Positions 25,292 through 34,464 of a stretch of 64,000 nt of DNA are shown in pieces. Below the pieces are notes generated by a model. That model made no database searches. It saw only the letters and a list, made by a program, of their open reading frames with translations, and was not told the origin of the DNA. Each line of letters begins with the position of its first letter. Position 1 is the first letter of the stretch. Made by a program: the position numbers and the translations under genes. The stretch covers positions 1-64,000 of the forward strand of contig NZ_JARVRW010000012.1 in NCBI RefSeq assembly GCF_030209475.1. The letters are read 5' to 3'. Source of the stretch: Microbacterium sp. lyk4-40-TSB-66 (lineage in GTDB: Bacteria; Actinomycetota; Actinomycetes; Actinomycetales; Microbacteriaceae).

Positions 25292-26166
25292 GAGAAAACC
25301 TCTCCACTGAATCCGGGCGACCACTCCACGCGGCCGTCGGTACGCATGCGCACCCAGTGCGCGTTCCAGGATGCCGCGAGCTCCGGGCCACCGTCGAAGA
25401 ACAGCGCCGTCGCGAGCGCGTCGGCCCGCATGGCCGTGTCGGACAGGGCCCAGGTGGCGGCGAACGCGCGCACCGGCGCGCCGGTGCGCGCGTCGAGGAC
25501 GTGATGCAGGCCGTCGCCCCACGCGCGGCGGTTGATGGCCGACGCGCACAGCGCGCCGTCGGTCACGGTGACCACTCCGATGGCGAGGGTGGGATCGTAC
25601 GGGTGCTCCAGCGCGACGCGCACCCCCGCGCCGCGCGCGGCGAGGTCGCCCGAGGCGTCGACGACGACATCACCGTCGACGTGCGCGCGCACCACGTCGA
25701 GCACGAGGTCGACGAGGCGCCCCTTGCCCAGCGCACCGACGTCGATGATCGACGGGGTCGAGACGCTCAGACGTCCCTCGCCCCACGCGAGCGTGTCACG
25801 CCAGGACGGGGCCGGCTGCGCGACGCCCGACGGCGTGAGCGTCAGCCGCGCGTCGTAGCCCAGGCGGGCCAGCGCGTCGCCGACCAGCGGGTTCACGGCG
25901 CCCGCGGTCGCGGCGTCGAGTTCGTCGTAGAGCGAGAGCATGGCATCCGTGTCGGGCGGTGCGGGGACGGATGCCGCTCGGCCGTGCGCGAGCGACGACA
26001 CCATCGAGTCGGCGCGGAATCGCGACCACTCCCGGTCGAAGCGCTCGACGAGCGCCGCGACCTCGTCGCGGGCGATCGACGACAGCGGCTCGGCCGTGTC
26101 GATCGCCCACGACGTGCCGATCGCGTCGAAGGCCCACGTCGAGCCCGTCGCGGTCGGAGGGGTCAT
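25288..26166 (-). CDS. apbE: FAD:protein FMN transferase ApbE
   Basis: A 292-residue ApbE-family enzyme that attaches FMN from FAD to Thr or Ser of target proteins using Mg. Seen are the N-terminal AFDAIGTSWAIDT, the conserved DVGALGKGRLVDLVLD, VVDASGDLAARG, HHVLDARTGAP (His-Asp-Thr motif) and MRADALATALFF with the metal-ligand Asp. There is no clear lipobox or signal peptide, so it may act in the cytoplasm, unlike many exported ApbE proteins. It sits between its probable substrate (FMN-binding lipoprotein, 5 nt away) and the membrane flavoreductase (ATGA overlap). Confidence 0.93.
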   Translation of the reverse strand: MTPPTATGSTWAFDAIGTSWAIDTAEPLSSIARDEVAALVERFDREWSRFRADSMVSSLAHGRAASVPAPPDTDAMLSLYDELDAATAGAVNPLVGDALARLGYDARLTLTPSGVAQPAPSWRDTLAWGEGRLSVSTPSIIDVGALGKGRLVDLVLDVVRAHVDGDVVVDASGDLAARGAGVRVALEHPYDPTLAIGVVTVTDGALCASAINRRAWGDGLHHVLDARTGAPVRAFAATWALSDTAMRADALATALFFDGGPELAASWNAHWVRMRTDGRVEWSPGFSGEVFS

Positions 26167-26171
26167 GATCG

Positions 26172-26672
26172 TCAGGCCTTGGCCTCGGTCTTGATGGTCT
26201 CGACGGCGTTGTTGAAGCCGCCGCTGGTCAGCGACGAACCGGCCACCTTGCTCACCGAGATCTCGTCGAGCTTCTTGCCGACGACCTCGCCGGCGATGCC
26301 ACCGATGAACTCGCTCTGGTAGCGCCGCGACTCGGCCGCCTGCGGGTCACCCGTCACCGTCACGTCGGTGATGGTGTCGCCCGCGAGGGTGAGGGTGACG
26401 TCGACGGTCTCGACGCTCTCGGGGGTGGCGTACTGGCCGGTGGCCTCGTAGGTGCCGTCGGCGTAGGTGCCCGACGTCGCGGCGCTGCCCGTGGCGGCGC
26501 TCTCACTGGGCGCCGAGGTCGCCGCGGGGGCCGCGGTCGTCTCGACCGGTGCGGGAGCGGCGGCGTCGCTCGTCGTCCCACCGGCGCAGCCGGCCAGGGT
26601 GACGATGCCGGCGACTCCCAGCAGTGCGGTGCCGATGCGGACGGGACGGGGTACGGCTGTGGTGCGGATCAT
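26172..26672 (-). CDS. FMN-binding domain lipoprotein
   Basis: A 166-residue exported lipoprotein: signal peptide with lipobox TLAGC (Cys29), an Ala/Thr/Ser/Pro-rich linker to about residue 72, then an FMN_bind domain (GTYADGTYEATG, VDVTLTLAGDTITDVTVTG, FIGGIAGEVVG). The motif VAGSSLTSGGFNNAV near the C-terminus corresponds to the flavinylation site [SD]GA[TS]xT, with Ser as the probable acceptor. GAAGGAGGA precedes the ATG. It leads the operon with apbE and the flavoreductase and is the likely extracytoplasmic redox partner. Confidence 0.93.
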   Translation of the reverse strand: MIRTTAVPRPVRIGTALLGVAGIVTLAGCAGGTTSDAAAPAPVETTAAPAATSAPSESAATGSAATSGTYADGTYEATGQYATPESVETVDVTLTLAGDTITDVTVTGDPQAAESRRYQSEFIGGIAGEVVGKKLDEISVSKVAGSSLTSGGFNNAVETIKTEAKA

Positions 26673-26861
26673 GAGGGTCCTCCTTCGGTCGTGCCGAGCT
26701 CGTTCGTTCGTGCTCACGGTAGGGACACGACCTTGACGGCAGCCCGGTTCATTCTTTTGCGCCGGCTGTGAGCGGCCGATGCGAAACGGGCCTCGTCGCC
26801 CGCATCGACCTGCCCCACGGCGAAGCTCCCCGTCGCACTCCGGCCCGCCATCGCGAAGGAT

Positions 26862-26884
26862 GTCCCTGAGCGTGTCGAAGGGAC
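26862..26884. repeat. Dispersed 23-bp palindrome, copy 1
   Basis: GTCCCTGAGC, G, TGTCGAAGGGAC: an imperfect palindrome of the GTCCCTGAGC...GTCGAAGGGAC type that recurs at 36587, 44439 and 56863. This copy is intergenic. Confidence 0.75.
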
Positions 26885-26968
26885 CGGTGACGTCGACGAA
26901 CTCAGCCACCTTCACCCGAGACGGGACCGGGAGACGACGCAGGCTCGGACGGCCCCGCCGAGACGGAT

Positions 26969-26999
26969 TCAGCCGCCTCCCGGAACGGAAGGCGGCTGA
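26969..26999 (-). terminator. Hairpin downstream of prs
   Basis: A 10-bp perfect stem TCAGCCGCCT (26969-26978) with AGGCGGCTGA (26990-26999), 11-nt loop, 19 nt after the prs stop. No T tract follows. Confidence 0.6.
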
Positions 27000-27017
27000 G
27001 CCGGAAGGGACGGACGC

Positions 27018-28052
27018 CTACGCGTCGCCGCCGAACATGCTCGTGACCGAGCCGTCCTCGAAGACCTCGTGGATCGCACGGGCCAGCAGCGGGGCGATCG
27101 GCAGCACCGTCAGTCGCTCGAAGCGGCGCTCGGCGGGTAGCGGAACGGTGTCGGTGACCACGACCTCGTCGATCGCGGCATCCTGGAGCCGTTCGGTGGC
27201 CGGGTCGCTGAAGATCGCGTGGGTCGCGGCGACGATGACCTTGCGCGCACCGCTCGCCTTGAGCGCCTGAGCGGCTTTCTGGATCGTGCCGCCCGTGTCG
27301 ATCATGTCGTCGACGAGGAGGCAGGTGCGCCCCTTCACGTCACCGACGATCTCGTGCACCGAGACCTGGTTGGCGACCTTGGGGTCGCGGCGCTTGTGGA
27401 TGATCGCCAGCGGCGCTCCGAGGCTGTCGGACCAGGTGTCGGCGACGCGGACGCGACCCATATCGGGCGAGACGACCGTCAGGGTCTCGCGGTCTTCTCC
27501 GGTGAGCTTCTGCTCGAAGTGCTCGAGCAGCACGGGCTTGGCGAAGAGGTGGTCGACGGGACCGTCGAAGAAGCCCTGGATCTGCGCGGCGTGCAGGTCG
27601 ACGCTCATGATGCGGTCGGCGCCGGCGGTCTTGAGCAGGTCGGCGACCAGGCGGGCGCTGATGGGCTCGCGACCGCGGCCCTTCTTGTCTTGACGCGAGT
27701 ACGGGTAGTACGGCGCGACGACGGTGATGCGCTTGGCCGAGGCGCGTTTGAGCGCGTCGAGCATGATGAGCAGCTCCATCAGCCACTCGTTCACCGGCGG
27801 ACCGAACGACTGGATGACGAAGACGTCGCAGCCGCGGATCGACACCTCGAAACGGGTGTAGATCTCACCCGATGCGAAGGTGCGGTGCTCGGTGGGGGCG
27901 AGTTCGGTACCCAGATGGTGGGCGACCTGCGCGGCGACATCGGGGTGAGAACGCCCCGAGGCGACGACGAGGCGCTTCTTCGTCTTGGCGACCAGCCCGG
28001 GGGCGATGCCGTTGTCGCGGTCGAGATCTACACGATTCTTCTTACGAGCCAT
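27018..28052 (-). CDS. prs: Ribose-phosphate pyrophosphokinase
   Basis: Makes PRPP from ribose 5-phosphate and ATP for nucleotide, His and Trp synthesis. The 344-residue reading contains KRLVVASGRSHPDVAAQVA, GEIYTRFEVSIRG, the RQDKKGRGREPISARLVADLL active-site segment with MSVDLHAAQIQGFF, and the PRPP loop CLLVDDMIDTGGTI. ATG 28052 overlaps the last 11 bases of glmU, giving translational coupling. About 28 residues precede the usual prokaryotic start, a basic extension (MARKKNRVDLDRDNG); a shorter form is possible. Confidence 0.96.
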   Translation of the reverse strand: MARKKNRVDLDRDNGIAPGLVAKTKKRLVVASGRSHPDVAAQVAHHLGTELAPTEHRTFASGEIYTRFEVSIRGCDVFVIQSFGPPVNEWLMELLIMLDALKRASAKRITVVAPYYPYSRQDKKGRGREPISARLVADLLKTAGADRIMSVDLHAAQIQGFFDGPVDHLFAKPVLLEHFEQKLTGEDRETLTVVSPDMGRVRVADTWSDSLGAPLAIIHKRRDPKVANQVSVHEIVGDVKGRTCLLVDDMIDTGGTIQKAAQALKASGARKVIVAATHAIFSDPATERLQDAAIDEVVVTDTVPLPAERRFERLTVLPIAPLLARAIHEVFEDGSVTSMFGGDA

Positions 28053-29490
28053 CGGCCGCTTCCTGTTCAGCCCGAGCCCGCGCTGCCACGTCGGCTGCTG
28101 CGGTGCCCGGTCGGTTCTTCTCGACCCACCCCTCGATGTTGCGCTGGGGTGCCACGCTGAGTGCCAGTGCACCGGCCGGAACGTCCTTGCGGATGACCGC
28201 GCCGGCGCCCGTTTTGGCGCCGTCCCCAATCGTAACCGGCGCGACGAAGACGTTGTGCGAACCGCTGTGCACCTCGTCGCCGATCACCGTGCGGTGCTTG
28301 GCGATGTCGTCGTAATTGGCGGTGATTGCTCCGGCGCCCAGGTTCACGCCCCGGCCGATGTCGGTGTCGCCGATGTACGACAGGTGCGGGACCTTGCTGC
28401 CCTCGCCGATCGAGGAGTTCTTGACCTCGACGAACGTGCCGACCTTCCCCTTGACGCCCACCCGCGCGTTGGCGCGGAGATACGCGAACGGTCCGACGGT
28501 GGCGCCCGCCTCGACCACCGCGAGGGTGCCGTCGGTCCGGGTGACGGTGGCACCTTCGCCGATCTCGCAATCGACCAGGCTCGTGTCGGGGCCGACGGTG
28601 GCGCCCGAGGCGATGACCGTCGCACCGCGCACGTGGGTGTTGGGCAGGATCGTGACGTCGGGCGCGAGGGTCGCGGTCGTGTCGATCCAGGTGGTGGCGG
28701 GGTCGACCACGGTGACGCCCTCGAGCTGCCACCGGCGCACCGTGCGCGCGTTGAGCGTGCGACCGGCCTCGGACAGCTGCACGCGGTCGTTCACGCCCAG
28801 TGCGGCGGACGCGTCGGAGGTGACGGATGCCGCCACCCCGAGCTGCGCGTCACGCAGCAGGCCGATCACGTCGGTCAGGTACTTCTCGCCCTGCGCGTTC
28901 TCGGTGCCCACGAGCGCGAGCTGCGTGCGCAGCGGCGAGGACCGGAAGACGTAGACGCCGACATTGATCTCGGTGACGGCGGCCTCGTCGGCGCTGGCGT
29001 CCTTCTGCTCGACGACGCGGCGGACGCCGTCGGTGTCGTCGCGCAGGATGCGGCCGTAGCCGAACGGCTGGTCGACCCGCGCGCTCAGCAGCGTCACGGC
29101 CGTGCCGCCCGTGCGGTGCGTCGCGAGCAATTCGGTGAGCGTGCCGGTCTCGAGCAGCGGCACGTCGGCGCTGAGCACGAGCACGTCGCCCTCGAAACCC
29201 TCGAGGGCCCCGAGGGCGGCCTCGACCGCGCGGCCCGTTCCGGGCACCTCGTCCTGATCGACGACGATCACCCCGGGAGCCAGCTCGGCCACCGTCTCGG
29301 CGACGAGCTCGCGCTCGTGCCGCACGACCACGACGATGCGGGCAGGGTCCAGGGATGCCGCGGTGTCGAGCACGTGGCCGACCAACGGCCTGCCGCCCAC
29401 CGGGTGCAGCACCTTGGGCAGGCGCGAGCGCATGCGGGTGCCCTGACCCGCAGCGAGGACGACGACGGCGAGCTCGGTGGTGGAAGTCAT
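28042..29490 (-). CDS. glmU: Bifunctional GlmU (GlcNAc-1-P uridyltransferase/GlcN-1-P acetyltransferase)
   Basis: Makes UDP-GlcNAc for peptidoglycan. The 482 residues comprise an N-terminal pyrophosphorylase (LAVVVLAAGQGTRMRSRLPK near 6-25, DVPLLETGT, TEINVGVYVF) and a C-terminal left-handed beta-helix acetyltransferase (GPFAYLRANARVGVKGKVG, GAGAITANYDDIAKHRT, GSHNVFVAPVTIGDGAKTGAG). ATG 29490 begins 2 nt past the 3' end of tRNA-Gln, so there is no room for a leader of its own; see the finding on tRNA processing. prs overlaps its end. Confidence 0.97.
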   Translation of the reverse strand: MTSTTELAVVVLAAGQGTRMRSRLPKVLHPVGGRPLVGHVLDTAASLDPARIVVVVRHERELVAETVAELAPGVIVVDQDEVPGTGRAVEAALGALEGFEGDVLVLSADVPLLETGTLTELLATHRTGGTAVTLLSARVDQPFGYGRILRDDTDGVRRVVEQKDASADEAAVTEINVGVYVFRSSPLRTQLALVGTENAQGEKYLTDVIGLLRDAQLGVAASVTSDASAALGVNDRVQLSEAGRTLNARTVRRWQLEGVTVVDPATTWIDTTATLAPDVTILPNTHVRGATVIASGATVGPDTSLVDCEIGEGATVTRTDGTLAVVEAGATVGPFAYLRANARVGVKGKVGTFVEVKNSSIGEGSKVPHLSYIGDTDIGRGVNLGAGAITANYDDIAKHRTVIGDEVHSGSHNVFVAPVTIGDGAKTGAGAVIRKDVPAGALALSVAPQRNIEGWVEKNRPGTAAADVAARARAEQEAADGS

Positions 29491-29491
29491 G

Positions 29492-29563
29492 CTCCGCCGC
29501 CAGGATTCGAACCTGGACCTAACAGCTCCAAAGGCTGTCGTGCTGCCGTTACACCACGGCGGA
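29492..29563 (-). tRNA. tRNA-Gln (TTG)
   Basis: A 72-nt cloverleaf on the minus strand. The 7-bp acceptor TCCGCCG/CGGCGGA, anticodon stem ACAGC/GCTGT with loop CTTTGGA (anticodon TTG), T arm CCAGG-TTCGAAT-CCTGG and discriminator G are all present. CCA is not encoded. The discriminator base is one nucleotide from the glmU ATG. A tRNA-Gln next to glmU is also seen in other actinobacteria as I recall. Confidence 0.96.
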
Positions 29564-29635
29564 CCGTGCCCGCGGGCACCGGTCAAGTCTGCCAGACGGC
29601 GCGCCCCCGCACCCGCGTCACGGCACCCGGGCCGC

Positions 29636-29641
29636 CATAAT
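29636..29641 (+). promoter_or_regulatory. -10 box for the leaderless MarR gene
   Basis: CATAAT, then GAGACG (6 nt), then GTG at 29648; no Shine-Dalgarno sequence is present. Confidence 0.55.
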
Positions 29642-29647
29642 GAGACG

Positions 29648-30145
29648 GTGAACGGGGACAGCGACGAGGTCGACCGCATCGTCGATGCGTGGGTCCGCCA
29701 GCGCCCCGACCTCGATTTCTCGCCCCTCGAGGTGCTGTCTCGCGTCGCGCGATTGTCGCGGCACCTCGACATCGCCCGCAAAGAGGCGTTCCGTCGCAGC
29801 GACATCGAGTCGTGGGAGTGGGACGTGCTGTCGGCGCTGCGGCGGGCCGGCGAGCCCTACCAGCTGAGCCCCAAGCAGCTGCTGCAGCAGACCCTCGTCT
29901 CCAGCGGCACCATGACCAATCGCATCGACCGTCTCGTCGCCCGACGGTTCGTGCGGCGCAAGGCCGACCCGGGTGACGGACGGAGCATTCTGGTGACCTT
30001 GACCGAAGACGGCCGCGTTCGCGTGGATGCCGCCATCACCCGCCTCGTCGACGCCGAGGCCCTGCTGCTCGAGGGCCTTTCGCGCGGCGATCGCGACCGA
30101 CTGGCGACCCTTCTGCGCAAGCTCAGCCTGGGGTTCGACGCGTGA
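29648..30145 (+). CDS. MarR-family transcriptional regulator
   Basis: A 165-residue regulator with the MarR winged helix: RVARLSRHLDIARKEAFRR, DIESWEWDVLSALRRAG, LSPKQLLQQTLVSSGTMTNR (recognition helix), IDRLVARRFVRRKADPGDGR and SILVTLTEDGR (wing), then C-terminal dimer helices. The GTG at 29648 is chosen because it sits 6 nt after a CATAAT box and gives the normal N-terminus MNGDSDEVDRIVDAWVRQRP. The next gene, a small membrane protein, overlaps its stop, so it may be the regulated partner. The ligand is unknown. Confidence 0.92.
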   Translation: MNGDSDEVDRIVDAWVRQRPDLDFSPLEVLSRVARLSRHLDIARKEAFRRSDIESWEWDVLSALRRAGEPYQLSPKQLLQQTLVSSGTMTNRIDRLVARRFVRRKADPGDGRSILVTLTEDGRVRVDAAITRLVDAEALLLEGLSRGDRDRLATLLRKLSLGFDA

Positions 30146-30654
30146 GCACCGAGGTCGGCTCGCCGTCGCGGTGGGACGGTGTGCGCGCCTGGTTCGACGT
30201 GCGCTTCCGCTCCCCCGCCGCCATCTACGGCCTGATCGTCTTCGCCGCGTTCGTCACGATCGCCGACGACCACGCCGAGACGGTGGGCGAGGTGCTGCTG
30301 AGCGCCTCCAGCTCGCTCGTGGTCTTCTTCATCGCCCACGTGTTCGCGCACACCCTCACCCAGCACGCGGAGCACGGACTCCGCCACGCCACCGCCGACG
30401 GCATCCGTCATGGCGCCGGCATGCTCTACGCATCGGTGCCGTCGGTGCTCGCGCTCGTCTTCGCCGACGCCGCCGGCATGTCGGTCGACGACGCCGCCGA
30501 GCTCTGCGGATGGGTGACCTTCGTCGTCCTGGGCGTGCTGGGCTATTTCGCCTACGCCCGTCGCAAGGCGCACCTCGTGATGCGCATCGTCGGGGCCTTC
30601 TCCACGGCCTGCCTCGGCCTGTTCATCGTCGTGCTGGAGTACGCGGTGCACTGA
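30142..30654 (+). CDS. Four-helix membrane protein, unknown
   Basis: A 170-residue protein not assigned to a family. Hydrophobic segments are near 28-45 (AAIYGLIVFAAFVTIAD), 52-75 (LLSASSSLVVFFIAHVFAH), 93-115 and 123-140, then 148-166, with a His-rich loop HTLTQHAEHGLRHATADG between helices 2 and 3. The GTG start overlaps the MarR stop (GTGA), so the two are co-translated. A role as the MarR-controlled effector is plausible. A long hairpin lies after the stop. Confidence 0.75.
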   Translation: MSTEVGSPSRWDGVRAWFDVRFRSPAAIYGLIVFAAFVTIADDHAETVGEVLLSASSSLVVFFIAHVFAHTLTQHAEHGLRHATADGIRHGAGMLYASVPSVLALVFADAAGMSVDDAAELCGWVTFVVLGVLGYFAYARRKAHLVMRIVGAFSTACLGLFIVVLEYAVH

Positions 30655-30675
30655 GGCGTGGTCGCGCCGCCTCCG

Positions 30676-30730
30676 CGTCCGGGTCCGCGTCCGGGTCCGG
30701 TCCGGGTCCGCGTCCGGGTCCGGGTCCGGG
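30676..30730. repeat. Short tandem repeat of GTCCGG/GTCCGC units
   Basis: About eight to nine consecutive hexamer-like units of GTCCGG, GTCCGC or CGGGTCCG type run between the convergent 30142 and uup genes. A short GTCCGGGTCCGGG version also occurs near 40446-40459. Confidence 0.8.
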
Positions 30731-30731
30731 A

Positions 30732-30793
30732 AGGAGATTCCGGGAGCGGAGGATGGATGCCGGGCACCCGGCCCTCCGTTCCCGGAATCTCCT
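30732..30793. terminator. Long 21-bp inverted repeat between convergent genes
   Basis: The arms at 30732-30752 (AGGAGATTCCGGGAGCGGAG, one more G) and 30773-30793 pair over 21 bp with a single G-T pair. The 20-nt loop holds its own 6-bp hairpin GCCGGG-CA-CCCGGC. It likely acts as a bidirectional terminator; its length is unusual. Confidence 0.75.
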
Positions 30794-30822
30794 CCGTTCC
30801 TCGGCGGGTCACAGGCGCGGGC

Positions 30823-32616
<1,794 letters not shown>

Positions 32617-32697
32617 ATCCGTCCCAGGCTACGCGGTGCCCGGGGCGCCGGCATCCGCCCGCCTCGCTCGTGCGAAGCGCTCGCACCGACGCAACGA

Positions 32698-32731
32698 CGC
32701 GGGGCCGCCCGGAGAACCGGACGACCCCGCG
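32698..32731 (-). terminator. Terminator of the compatible-solute operon
   Basis: CGCGGGG (32698-32704) pairs with CCCCGCG (32725-32731), with further CG/CG and CCGG/CCGG pairs inside and an AGAA loop; two A-C mismatches interrupt the stem. Confidence 0.65.
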
Positions 32732-32746
32732 CAGGGAACGGACTGG

Positions 32747-33679
32747 TCAGACCAGGCCCGCCTCCTTCAGCCAGTCGGCGGCGGCGGTGGAGGCCGATGC
32801 CTGCTCGCTGCCCTCGACGCGGTCCCGCAGGGCGATCAGGTCGTCGGTGGTCAGCTTGGCCGAGACGGCGTCGAGCGCCTCCTTCAGCTCCGGCGTGTCG
32901 ATCGACGAGGCCAGCAGCGGGAGCACGTTCTGCGCCGCGATGAGGTTCTCGGGGTCTTCGAGCACCTGCAGGTTCTCGGCCACCAGGGCGGGCGAGGTCG
33001 TGTAGATGTCGGCCACCTGCACCGTGTTGTCGGTGAGCGCCTTGACGGTGTCGGGGCCGCCGAAGTCCTCGTACGGCACGAAGGTGACGTCGCTCACGCC
33101 GTAGACCGACTTCAGACCCGGGATGCCGTAACCGAGCTCCGCGAACTGGGGGTTCGCGCCGAGGCTGAACGGACCCACCTTCGACAGGTCGCCGATCGAG
33201 GTCAGGCCGTTCGCCTCGGCGTAGGCCTGGGTGACGACGTAGGCGTCCTTGTCTTCGGCCTCGGCCGAGGAGTACACGACGAGGTCGTCCGCCGCCACGG
33301 CGTCGGTGAGCGCCGCGTCGACGTCTTCCGTCGTGCGCTGCGTGAACTCGGTGTCGTAGTACGCGAGCAGGTTGCCGTTGTACTCGGGGATGAGGTTGAT
33401 CGAGCCGTCCTGCAGGGCGGGGATCGTCTGCTGACGCGGGCCGATGTTGAACTTGGTCTGGACATCGAAGCCCTTGGCCTCGAGGGCCTGGGCGTAGATC
33501 TCGCCGAGGATCTCGCTCTCGGGGAACGCGAACGACCCGACGATGATCTGGCTCGAGTCTCCGCCGCCGGCGTTGGTCTCGGGTGCGGTGGGGTCGGCCT
33601 GCGAGCAGCCGGCGAGCGCGACGACCGCGCCTACGGCGACGAGTCCGACGGCGAGCCGACCTTTACGGAAGATGTTCAT
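32747..33679 (-). CDS. Compatible-solute ABC transporter substrate-binding lipoprotein (OpuCC-like)
   Basis: A 310-residue lipoprotein with signal peptide and lipobox VALAGC (Cys25). The mature part is an OpuAC/ProX-type domain: IIVGSFAFPESEILGEIYAQ, GFDVQTKFNIGPRQ, INLIPEYNGNLLAYY, PAYAEANGL-like VVTQAYAEANGLTSIGDL, DTVKALTDNTVQVADIYTTSP and ending AADWLKEAGLV. It binds glycine betaine, choline or a related solute. It is last in the operon ATPase, permease, permease, binding protein; its ATG overlaps the upstream permease stop (ATGA). Confidence 0.92.
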   Translation of the reverse strand: MNIFRKGRLAVGLVAVGAVVALAGCSQADPTAPETNAGGGDSSQIIVGSFAFPESEILGEIYAQALEAKGFDVQTKFNIGPRQQTIPALQDGSINLIPEYNGNLLAYYDTEFTQRTTEDVDAALTDAVAADDLVVYSSAEAEDKDAYVVTQAYAEANGLTSIGDLSKVGPFSLGANPQFAELGYGIPGLKSVYGVSDVTFVPYEDFGGPDTVKALTDNTVQVADIYTTSPALVAENLQVLEDPENLIAAQNVLPLLASSIDTPELKEALDAVSAKLTTDDLIALRDRVEGSEQASASTAAADWLKEAGLV

Positions 33680-34464
33680 GCTGTGACATTCCTCTCTGGG
33701 ATGGGTGTTGCTGCCCTCGCCGCCGTTGCAGGACGGGGCGAAGGGTGACGGAGGCTCTGGCGAGGAGTACCCGCGCTCGCTCCCGAAATTCTGGTGAGGC
33801 GCTGGACGATCGCGAAGAGCGCATCGACCACGAGGGCGAAGACCGTGACGAGGATCGCGCCGCCCAGGATGCGGTCGTAGTCGTTGAGGCCGATGCCGCT
33901 GCTGATGATGCGGCCGAGACCGCCGAGGCCGGCATACGAGGCGATGACTGCGGTGGCGATGACCTGCAGAGTGCCGGCACGCAGGCCGCCGATGATCAAC
34001 GGCAGGGCCAGGGGGATCTCCACCCGCGTGAGGATCTGCATCTCGGTCATGCCGACGGCGCGGGCGGCGTCGATCGTGGTCCGCGACACCGACTCCAGGC
34101 CCGCGTACGCACCGGCGAGGATCGACGGGATAGCCAGGATGACGAGGGCGACGATCGTGCCCCAGAACACGCCCGACGCGCCCTTCACGAGCGAGCCGAG
34201 CACCATCGTCAGGAAGAACAGCACGCCGAGCGTCGGCAGGGCGCGCATGGCGCCGGTGAAGCCGATGACGAACTGCCGCCCCTTGCCGGTGTGCCCGATG
34301 TAGAAGCCGAGCGGCAGGGCGATGGCCGCGGCGATCACGACGGCGACGACCGTGTAGAGCAGGTGCTCGAGCAGGCGATCCTGGATCGGCAGGGGCGAGA
34401 TGCCGCCGGGCTGCCAGTTCTGGGGGTCGAAGATCCACGCGAAGGCGTTGAGGAAGAGGTTCAC
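33676..34464 (-). CDS. OpuC-type ABC permease
   Basis: A 262-residue permease with about six hydrophobic segments and the BPD_transp_1 signature EIPLALPLIIGGLRAGTLQV near the EAA loop. LLEHLLYTVVAVVIAAAIAL is the typical first core helix, with a family-like ASYAGLGGLGRIISSGIG end. GTG 34464 overlaps the stop of the other permease (GTGA), and its stop overlaps the binding-protein ATG. The basic, Pro/Ala-rich C-terminal tail is longer than in most relatives. Confidence 0.92.
   Translation of the reverse strand: MNLFLNAFAWIFDPQNWQPGGISPLPIQDRLLEHLLYTVVAVVIAAAIALPLGFYIGHTGKGRQFVIGFTGAMRALPTLGVLFFLTMVLGSLVKGASGVFWGTIVALVILAIPSILAGAYAGLESVSRTTIDAARAVGMTEMQILTRVEIPLALPLIIGGLRAGTLQVIATAVIASYAGLGGLGRIISSGIGLNDYDRILGGAILVTVFALVVDALFAIVQRLTRISGASAGTPRQSLRHPSPRPATAARAATPIPERNVTA

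Larger units (their letters stand above)
26673..27017. other. Intergenic region, flavin operon/prs
   Basis: No gene seen. It should contain the promoter of the lipoprotein operon (right to left), for which I found no clear -35/-10 pair. It also holds one copy of the dispersed 23-bp palindrome and the prs 3' hairpin. Confidence 0.5.
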
